From Rhodotorula mucilaginosa (taxonomy: Eukaryota; Basidiomycota; Microbotryomycetes; Sporidiobolales; Sporidiobolaceae), in contig CP137865.1 of NCBI GenBank assembly GCA_034406715.1, forward strand, positions 248,001-312,000: DNA of 64,000 nucleotides. The letters run 5' to 3'. A model generated the notes under the pieces. It ran no database searches and was not told where the DNA came from. It worked only from the letters and a program-made list of their open reading frames with translations. The position numbers and the translations under genes are program-made. Below are positions 57,540 to 64,000 of the stretch, piece by piece (within the stretch, counting starts at the first letter, position 1; the number at the start of each line of letters is the position of its first letter).

Positions 57540-60500
57540 ATGATGCAGCATCCCCATCTCCTCCTCGGCGCGATCCTCGCCGTGCTGTGCTCGACCCTCT
57601 CTACCGTCATCGCCGCTCCGCCGACGCTCGTCTACCCGCTCCAGGCTCAACGACCGCCCGTCGCCCGCGCCGGTTCGAATTGGACCTTTGCGCTCCTCGA
57701 GGGGACGTTCTCGGCGGCGGGGTCCGCGAACGCGACCATCGTACACCTCTCGCTCGCGTCGACGTTGCCGAGTTGGTGCACGTTCGATGAGGCGACGAGG
57801 ACCTTCTACGGAACGCCCGGGAAGGGGGATCTGGGGTCGACGATCGTGAGCGTGAATGCGGCGGCGGCGGGCGACGGAGACGGTGCGACGACGACCACGC
57901 AGGGTTCGTTCACCCTGTTGGTGGTGGACCCGAAGACCGACCCGACGCCGACCGTGCAGCTCCCACTGGCGCAACAACTCGCGTCGGCCGCCGCAGTCTC
58001 GGGAGGAGGCACCCTCACTCCGGACGGGTCGCTCAAAGTGCCGCCGAAATGGTCCTTTTCGTTCGGGTTCGAGTGGTACACCATCTCGTCCTCGGCGGGA
58101 GATTCCATGTTCTGGACCGCGTACCAAAAAGGGACGACGACGTTGCCGAGCTGGATCACGTTCGACAACTCGACCGTGACGTTCAACGGCTTGGCGCCGA
58201 ACCCGGCCCAAAAGGGTTCGTGGACGCTCGTGCTCGGCGCGAGTGATCATTACGGCTACGTCGACGTGTGGCAAGAGTTTGACCTTGTCGTTTCGGAGCA
58301 CTCGTTCGAACTGCTCGGTTCAAACGCCGCCGATGCCAACAACTCTCTCGCCCAGGGAGTCCTCCCTCCCCTCAACGCGACCGTCGGAGGTCCCGTCAAC
58401 TACACGATCACCCTCGACGGGTTCCGAATCGACAATTCGACCATCACGCGGAGCAACCTCTCGAACGTCTCGGCCGACTTTTCGCGCACCAATCTCGGCG
58501 GTAGCACGAGTGATGCGCTCCAACTCGAGACCAACACGTCGGCCTTGAGCATCGTCGGCGCTGTCCCTGCAGACTTCAACTCGTCCAGCTCGCCGGGCCT
58601 CGTTGAGCTCACGTTCGTCGACCAGTACAACGACACGCTCCAGACCAACATCTCGATCCGGATCGTCCCTTCGCTGTTCGACACGACCAAGTTTCCCGCA
58701 ACGTTCGGTGTCAAGGAGGGGTCCAACTTTTCCGAAGATCTATCCTCCTTCGTCGCGACGAGCAAGATGTCTTCGTCGCAGCGCAGGCGGAGCTTGCCCT
58801 CGTCGCTCTCGACAGCGAATCTCTCCCTCTCCGTCTCGCCCGCGAGCGCTTCCTCCTGGATCGCGCTCGATCCATCGTCGTTCACTTTATACGGCAAGGC
58901 GCCTTCGTCTGGTACGAACGCGACCGCCACCTTGGACGTCTTGGATCCTACCACCGGTGCGATCAGTCGAGCCAGCTTTTTGTTCACGGTCAATGCCGAC
59001 GGGTCGGGGACGGAGACGTCCGGTGGGGATGGATCTGCAGGTCACGGCGGCTTGTCGCAGGCGGCAAAGCTCGGTCTCGGCCTCGGACTGGGGTTGGGGC
59101 TGCCGCTCCTGATCGCGCTGCTCGTCCTCCTCTTCTGCTGCTACCGGCGCCGGAAACGAGGTGGAGCTGCCACGACAAAGTCTGGCGGCAAAGGTCCGTC
59201 TGGCGGTCGAAGCGGCGCCTTCAACGGACTCGTGATCAGCAACCCGCGGCCACTCTCGGTCGGTCCGACTTCGCCAGAGACGGCCGGCTCGTCTGCTTAC
59301 GGCGCGAGTACCGTCACGGTGGTCACTCCGTCGCATGAGCAGGAGCGGAAGAGCGGCGAGAAGGACATGGCGGAGAAGCCTGCGCAGTTGTCGCCGCCGG
59401 TCGGTACCGCCTGGGCAACGACGACGAGGATGACGGCACCGACTCTGCCTACTTCGACCGCGCCGGACTTTGCTCGCAACGCAGCAGCAGAGCGCGAGAG
59501 TCCGCAACGACCTCGGCGCTTTGACGTGATGGGAATGCTGTTCCGGTCCGAGTCGGGCGGGTCGATCCTCGACTCGATCCGGAGAGCCAAGATCAAGGGC
59601 AAGGGCAAGGCCGAAGAGGATGAGGACGCGCCACCTGTCCCGACGTTGCCGCACGAGCACCGGTCCTCCATGTACGGACTCGCGCTCGGCGATCACGGAG
59701 CGAGCGATGTCATCGTCGTTGCAGATGGTGGGCGCGGTTCCGGCGGCGACGACGAGAGGCGAAAGTCGACGTACCGAGAGGCGACGTCCTCGCCGCACGG
59801 CAGCGAGGGCAGCGTCGCTCTCGCCGGTGGGCGGCTTCAAGACGTGACGGGGCTGAGTGGCAGCGGGCGCGTGTCGAGCTGGGAGAGCGGCGCGAGCTCG
59901 TCCCTCTTCTACTCCTCTTCGGCCTCGAAATCAGCCACCGGCTCGACGGGTCCGCATCGACGCACTGCTTCCCGCGGAGGTTCACTCGGCAGTCAGGCTT
60001 CGTTCGGGTCCATGTCTTCTCTCGGGAGTGGCGGTCGAAGAGGCGGCGCGCCTTCGATCCCTCAGCGGCGGCGCGACTTTATGCCGATCGCGACGCAGAG
60101 TCCGCTGGTGACCCCGGATCAGTCTTACGACGCCAGCAGGGGCGCGTTTGCCGGCCCTGATGCTTCAATCACTTCGAGTGGCATGTATCACCACGACGGG
60201 TCCGTGGCGCGACTCGGCAGCGATGACTTGCTCGACGAGATCCGAATCGTTGGTTCTCACTCTGGCTCGACGTCCGGATCGTCCGCCGGTCCTTTCAACG
60301 ACTCGACGAACTCTGGTGCAGCGCAGAACTACTCCGCCGCATCTCGCGAGTACAGCTTCCCGGCGACTGAACCCTCGCAGGACTCGCTACCGGCACCTCG
60401 ATTCGTTCCGTTCACGTCGGAGCGCCGCTCTGTTCCGTACGGCGCAGCATTCGCGTCACAGGCGTCTCTTGCGGCGGCTCAGTCTGGTATCGACGAAGGT

Positions 60501-61502
60501 AAAGAGGAGGATCAGTTTGATCAGGACGCAGTCGAGGACGCGTGGGAGGACGAGGGGCAGTACGCCGACGAGGACGACCGACCCCGACCGCGGAGTGGCG
60601 TCTACGTCCCGACGGACGGGCAAGGTTCGCCGACTACGGCCGCGGTATACTACCCGTCCGGATCGGTCTACAGCCGCGCGTCGGTGGATACGGGCGCTGA
60701 CTCGCAGCGTCTGAGCGCCGCCGTTGGGGGTGGCGGCGGCATGCGCTACGTCGGTTCGGTCGCTTCGACCAATGTCTCTCCTCAAGTCGGCTCGTCTCCG
60801 CGCTACAGCGGTGCGAGTCACTACTCGCGCGATCCGGGAACGCCTCGGTCCGACATCTTTTCGATCGCCTCGTCGCAGCCGACGGCGGCTACGTCGAACG
60901 GGCCGGGGCGGACTTCTGACGCGTCCGGCGGCGGCGGCGCGATGGACGGCCGGACGAGCTGGGCGCAGAAGCGTGCGTCGTCTTACCTCGAGCCGCTGCG
61001 AGTTCCGGTCAACGTCGACGAGGCGTTCCGGTTCGTGCCGCGGTTGGATCCGCCGCCGTTTGCGAGCATCACGTCGTCGCCCGGTCGGAACGGTCCTCCT
61101 CGCGCGACTTATACCGCATGGATCGACCTCTCGCGTCTTGCCGATGATGAGGACGAATACGGACAGCCCGAAGAAGGTGCCGCCGAGCGCGGGGCTGCGT
61201 TGGCTCCCCTTCCAGACTGGGTGCGGTTCGACCCCGACCGGATCGAGATGCTCGGCCGCGCCGGAGCGGACGACCTCGGCTCGTGGCCCGTCGTGGTCAT
61301 TGAGCGGAAATCGCTCCGCACACCCGGCTCGCCGACGCGAATGCGGACGGCGAAGGAGCGCCGCGAGGACAACGACGACGTGCAGGAACAGGTCGTCGGC
61401 CGGTTCGAGCTCGTCGTGCAATCGCTTCTGGACGAGCAGGGCAGCGAGGAGATGCTGCACGAGCGGGAAGACGTGGGCGAGTTGAGGATTGTTTCATACT
61501 GA
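57540..61502 (+). CDS. Axl2-like type I membrane protein with cadherin-like (CADG) domains
   Basis: An intronless gene for 1,320 residues, unlike its intron-rich neighbours. In budding yeast Axl2 marks the axial bud site. Signal peptide: HLLLGAILAVLCSTLSTVIA. The extracellular part has several dystroglycan-type cadherin modules, each with the LPxW-x2-F...G-x-A/P pattern: LPSWCTFDEATRTFYGTP, LPSWITFDNSTVTFNGLAP, and WIALDPSSFTLYGKAP, with many N-glycosylation sites. One transmembrane helix lies at about 512-538 (GLGLGLGLPLLIALLVLLF) followed by CCYRRRKRG. The cytoplasmic part of nearly 800 residues is Ser/Gly-rich and ends in another CADG-like motif at about 1222 (LPDWVRFDPDRIEMLGRAG). Two adjacent ATGs occur; the first (57540) is used. 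Confidence 0.88.
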   Translation: MMQHPHLLLGAILAVLCSTLSTVIAAPPTLVYPLQAQRPPVARAGSNWTFALLEGTFSAAGSANATIVHLSLASTLPSWCTFDEATRTFYGTPGKGDLGSTIVSVNAAAAGDGDGATTTTQGSFTLLVVDPKTDPTPTVQLPLAQQLASAAAVSGGGTLTPDGSLKVPPKWSFSFGFEWYTISSSAGDSMFWTAYQKGTTTLPSWITFDNSTVTFNGLAPNPAQKGSWTLVLGASDHYGYVDVWQEFDLVVSEHSFELLGSNAADANNSLAQGVLPPLNATVGGPVNYTITLDGFRIDNSTITRSNLSNVSADFSRTNLGGSTSDALQLETNTSALSIVGAVPADFNSSSSPGLVELTFVDQYNDTLQTNISIRIVPSLFDTTKFPATFGVKEGSNFSEDLSSFVATSKMSSSQRRRSLPSSLSTANLSLSVSPASASSWIALDPSSFTLYGKAPSSGTNATATLDVLDPTTGAISRASFLFTVNADGSGTETSGGDGSAGHGGLSQAAKLGLGLGLGLGLPLLIALLVLLFCCYRRRKRGGAATTKSGGKGPSGGRSGAFNGLVISNPRPLSVGPTSPETAGSSAYGASTVTVVTPSHEQERKSGEKDMAEKPAQLSPPVGTAWATTTRMTAPTLPTSTAPDFARNAAAERESPQRPRRFDVMGMLFRSESGGSILDSIRRAKIKGKGKAEEDEDAPPVPTLPHEHRSSMYGLALGDHGASDVIVVADGGRGSGGDDERRKSTYREATSSPHGSEGSVALAGGRLQDVTGLSGSGRVSSWESGASSSLFYSSSASKSATGSTGPHRRTASRGGSLGSQASFGSMSSLGSGGRRGGAPSIPQRRRDFMPIATQSPLVTPDQSYDASRGAFAGPDASITSSGMYHHDGSVARLGSDDLLDEIRIVGSHSGSTSGSSAGPFNDSTNSGAAQNYSAASREYSFPATEPSQDSLPAPRFVPFTSERRSVPYGAAFASQASLAAAQSGIDEGKEEDQFDQDAVEDAWEDEGQYADEDDRPRPRSGVYVPTDGQGSPTTAAVYYPSGSVYSRASVDTGADSQRLSAAVGGGGGMRYVGSVASTNVSPQVGSSPRYSGASHYSRDPGTPRSDIFSIASSQPTAATSNGPGRTSDASGGGGAMDGRTSWAQKRASSYLEPLRVPVNVDEAFRFVPRLDPPPFASITSSPGRNGPPRATYTAWIDLSRLADDEDEYGQPEEGAAERGAALAPLPDWVRFDPDRIEMLGRAGADDLGSWPVVVIERKSLRTPGSPTRMRTAKERREDNDDVQEQVVGRFELVVQSLLDEQGSEEMLHEREDVGELRIVSY

Positions 61503-61730
61503 GGTCGTTCATGGCTGGAGGACAGCTGCGCATTTATCCCTTATCCCCCCCCCTCATCATCTATTTTACCCATACTCCGCATTCATTGTAGCTTTACCCC
61601 GATTACCAAGGCAACGCATGGACGTTCATACAGTATGCAGCTCTGTGAAACGTGATAAGATGGACAGCTTCACGTGGTAAAAGCCGCTCTCGCGCTCTCT
61701 TTCCCTCCGCCGCTGCACACACGCTCTGCG

Positions 61731-63433
61731 ATGGCGTCGTTCAATGTAGCGAGTCTCAAGCCCGAGATTGTGAGCCCGCTCTGCCCCACATACGCTCGTC
61801 CGGCGCGGCGGCAGCTGTCCCCAAGCTGTCGATCTCGTTCTCGCGGCTGCTGCAATCCAGCGCGTCATCATGACTGACCCGCTGACGGGTCCTGGCCGAG
61901 CAGGAGCGCATCCTCGAGACGGCTGACAGGTCGAGCATCTCGGCCAAGGCTGTCCGCAAGGCTCTTCAGGTGCGTTGCCGACACTTCCGCTCTCTCAGCC
62001 TCTTCCGCCGCTTCCGGAGGTGGAATGCTCTCTCTACTGACGCACGGAGGATGGGTATATAATACGTTTCGACTTGCACAGGAAAAGTTCCCAGAGCTGG
62101 ACGTCAAGACTCACAAGGCCGAGATCGATGCGCTCACGACTCGGATCTTTACCGCCGGAGCGAGTGGGGACGAAGAGGTGAGCCGTCGCTGCAGACACGC
62201 TGACCTTTTGAGGCTGCCCTGCAATGGCCTCGAGAGGTGCCGACAGTGCAACCGTGGTATTCACAGGAAGCGGACGTCAAGCCGACCGTCACCTCGCCCA
62301 AGCCGAAACTGCCCAACTTCTCCAAAGTCAAGCGCGCTCGCTCGCCTTCCAGTACCGTCGACAGCTCGGACGCCGTTCCCGCTTCCTCTCCCGCTTTTGC
62401 CCTCGCTTCGACGTCAGCTACTCGGGTCAAGAAGGAAGAAGCTCCGGCCTTGACCGACGAGGAACTCGCGCGCCAGATGCAGGCCGAGTTTGAGCAGCAG
62501 GCGACCGTGGGCCGCTCGACTCGCAACGGTGGCTCGGCTGCCTCGGCGGTGAAGAAGCGTGCTCCGATCAAAAAGTCGAAGAAGAACAAGAAGGCGGGCT
62601 CGGACGACGACGACGACGGCGCGGTCAAGAAGAAGAAGCGCAAGACGTCCCACACCGGGTTCAACAAGTTGCACGTCCTCAGCGATGAGATGGCCGAAGT
62701 CTGTGGCGCGCCGGTCCTGAGTCGGCCGGGAGTCACCAAGGTGAGCCCGCTTTCGTCAGCGCAGGATCCGCCAAGGACCGTCAATCTGATCTCCTCCTCG
62801 ACTGCCTCGCAGGCTCTTTGGAAGTACATCAAAGCCAACGACTTGCAAGATCCCGATCTGCGTACCGACATTCTCCCGGATGATCAGCTGAAGGTGCGCA
62901 CTGTGCCAGAGGTCTAGCAGTAGCGGCGGCCCGGAGCACCGCAAACCGATTGCCGTCTACTTATGACAATGGTTGCTTGTGTGCGCAGAAAGTCCTCCCT
63001 TTCGAGCGCATCAAGTAAGCTACCTCCTGCATGCCTGCTCCTAAGGTCAAGCAAGCTAATGACGTCCCGCCCTCCTCGGTCAGCTCTTTCAAGATGGCGA
63101 AACACATCGGGTCAGTTCCGGTGGCCCTTCCCATCTCGATCTCCTCACGCGCTCGTGACGAGTGAACGATTGAGCTTCCGCGATCGACTAACGCAGTCTC
63201 TACTCTGCAGTGCACATCTGTACCCTTACGACGAAGCCGAGCACGGGCACCTCGCGCCGCCTCTCGACCCCGTCTCGGACGCCGATTCCGACCCCGAAGA
63301 TGACCGCAAACCCAAGCTCAAAGCAGAACGCGGGACGCCCTCTTCCTCTTCCGGTGCTGTCGGCGTGCAGCGCGCGAACGGACGTACGAAGAGTGCGGCC
63401 GAGGTCGATTCGGAGGACGACTTGAGCTTCTGA
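61731..63433 (+). CDS. DEK_C and SWIB/MDM2-domain protein (UAF30-like)
   Basis: Nuclear DNA-associated protein of the Uaf30 type; yeast Uaf30 is part of the upstream activating factor for RNA polymerase I. Exon 1 (61731-61769) codes MASFNVASLKPEI and joins across a 134-base intron to ERILETADRSSISAKAVRKA and EKFPELDVKTHKAEIDAL, a complete DEK C-terminal domain. A basic, Lys-rich linker follows (KKSKKNKKAGSDDDDDG). The SWIB domain reads FNKLHVLSDEMAEVCGAP, VLSRPGVTKALWKYIKAND, LQDPDLRTDILPDDQLKKVL, then PFERINSFKMAKHIGAHLYP. The C-terminus is acidic/Ser-rich and ends DLSF. The exons in the SWIB part are short. Family assignment is firm; the Pol I role is by analogy. Confidence 0.9.
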
Positions 63434-63867
63434 GTTTGAGTCTTGAGTGGCGCTTGAGGGAACCGGTGGGGAAAGTACATAACGCTGGAGAGGAGAAGGG
63501 CGGGTTGGAGTCAGAAAAGACCTCGCCTGTTTGCGCTTGTTTGAGACGCTTGGTTTCGGAGTGTTGGGAGGGAGTAAATGCAGGAAGGCTCTTCCTTGGT
63601 GTGCAACGCGAATCTTTTGCTTGTTCGCTCGTGCTTTCTTCCCGAGCTCAACGAGCCCCGCCCAAGACTTGGCAGACTTCGAGCAGGGTCACATCTTCAG
63701 AAAACTTTCAAAGTTGCATTAGCACGATAGGCAAAGGAGATCCACAGGGATGTTTTACAAGGGATCGATAAGCAGAGGGTTGTGATTCAGGGCGTGTCCG
63801 TGAGGCCGAAGGGGGGCGGTATGATTAAACTATGTACGGGAATTTGTCGATGTAGCGGAGGGCCGGT
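63434..63867. other. Convergent intergenic region, no gene seen
   Basis: About 430 bases between two convergent stops. No supported coding sequence. Confidence 0.5.
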
Positions 63868-64000
63868 TTAGCGAGCGCTGCCGATGTTCATGTTCTGGAC
63901 GCCCGACTCGAGACCGGAGCCGTGCGTGCCGTGCGTGCCGTGCGTGCTGTGGGTGCCGGGCAATCCATGGGGGCCGTGCGTGCCGTGCGTGCCGTGCACA
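63868..64000 (-). CDS. C-terminal fragment of a protein with His-Gly-Thr repeats
   Basis: Stop at 63868; the frame stays open to the right edge. The visible part has repeated Gly-Thr-His triplets (VHGTHGTHGPHGLPGTHST, then further GTH units), encoded by a 9-base GC-rich tandem repeat on DNA level, and ends VQNMNIGSAR. The rest lies outside the window, so the function is unknown. Confidence 0.6.
   Translation of the reverse strand, partial: VHGTHGTHGPHGLPGTHSTHGTHGTHGSGLESGVQNMNIGSAR

Overview
This is nuclear DNA of a GC-rich, intron-dense basidiomycete, most likely a pucciniomycete red-yeast relative (Rhodotorula/Sporobolomyces type). The grounds are: compact genes with many 50-90 nt introns carrying CTGAC/CTGAT-like branch points, strong G/C third-position bias, and a fungal gene set (ERG5, VPS4, HAS1, BNA7, IDH1/IDH2, CPL1-like secreted proteins, an Axl2-like cadherin-fold protein, DNMT5). 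I see no rRNA, tRNA, CRISPR, plasmid or virus-like element. Exon joins were made by eye from splice consensus and reading phase.

Left part (1-17.4 kb): a partial F-box gene, an APC-family amine/amino-acid permease, an EutQ-like cupin, a D-2-hydroxyacid dehydrogenase, a twin-C2H2 fungal transcription factor, an aldehyde dehydrogenase, an Mpv17/PMP22-family membrane protein and a flavin amine oxidase. Three of the enzymes end in PTS1-type tripeptides (ARL, AKL, SRL). Together they look like an amine uptake and peroxisomal oxidation neighbourhood.

Centre (17.7-31.4 kb): VPS4 (ESCRT AAA-ATPase), then an 8.2 kb gene for DNMT5, a DNA cytosine-5 methyltransferase fused to a RING-bearing SNF2 ATPase. 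Its lysine/serine/acid-rich tail contains a close match to a PCNA-interacting (PIP) box. HAS1 (DEAD-box ribosome-biogenesis helicase) follows.

Repeat region (31.6-40.8 kb): a serine/threonine-rich protein gene of unknown function and ERG5 (CYP61, sterol C-22 desaturase) flank a tandem array of about 1.74 kb units (three full units plus one partial). Each unit carries a copy of the last two ERG5 exons, including the haem-binding cysteine. The copies are nearly identical, and six of the seven substitutions I found among them are C/T or G/A transitions at CpG. That pattern fits methylated-cytosine decay and so connects the array to the DNMT5 gene nearby.

Right part (43-64 kb): an F-BAR/RhoGAP protein, three clustered CPL1-like secreted cysteine-rich proteins (one with two domains), BNA7 (kynurenine formamidase), IDH2 and IDH1 transcribed divergently from a 144-base shared promoter, an intronless Axl2-like protein, a DEK_C + SWIB protein (UAF30-like), and the C-terminal end of a protein with His-Gly-Thr repeats cut by the window edge.
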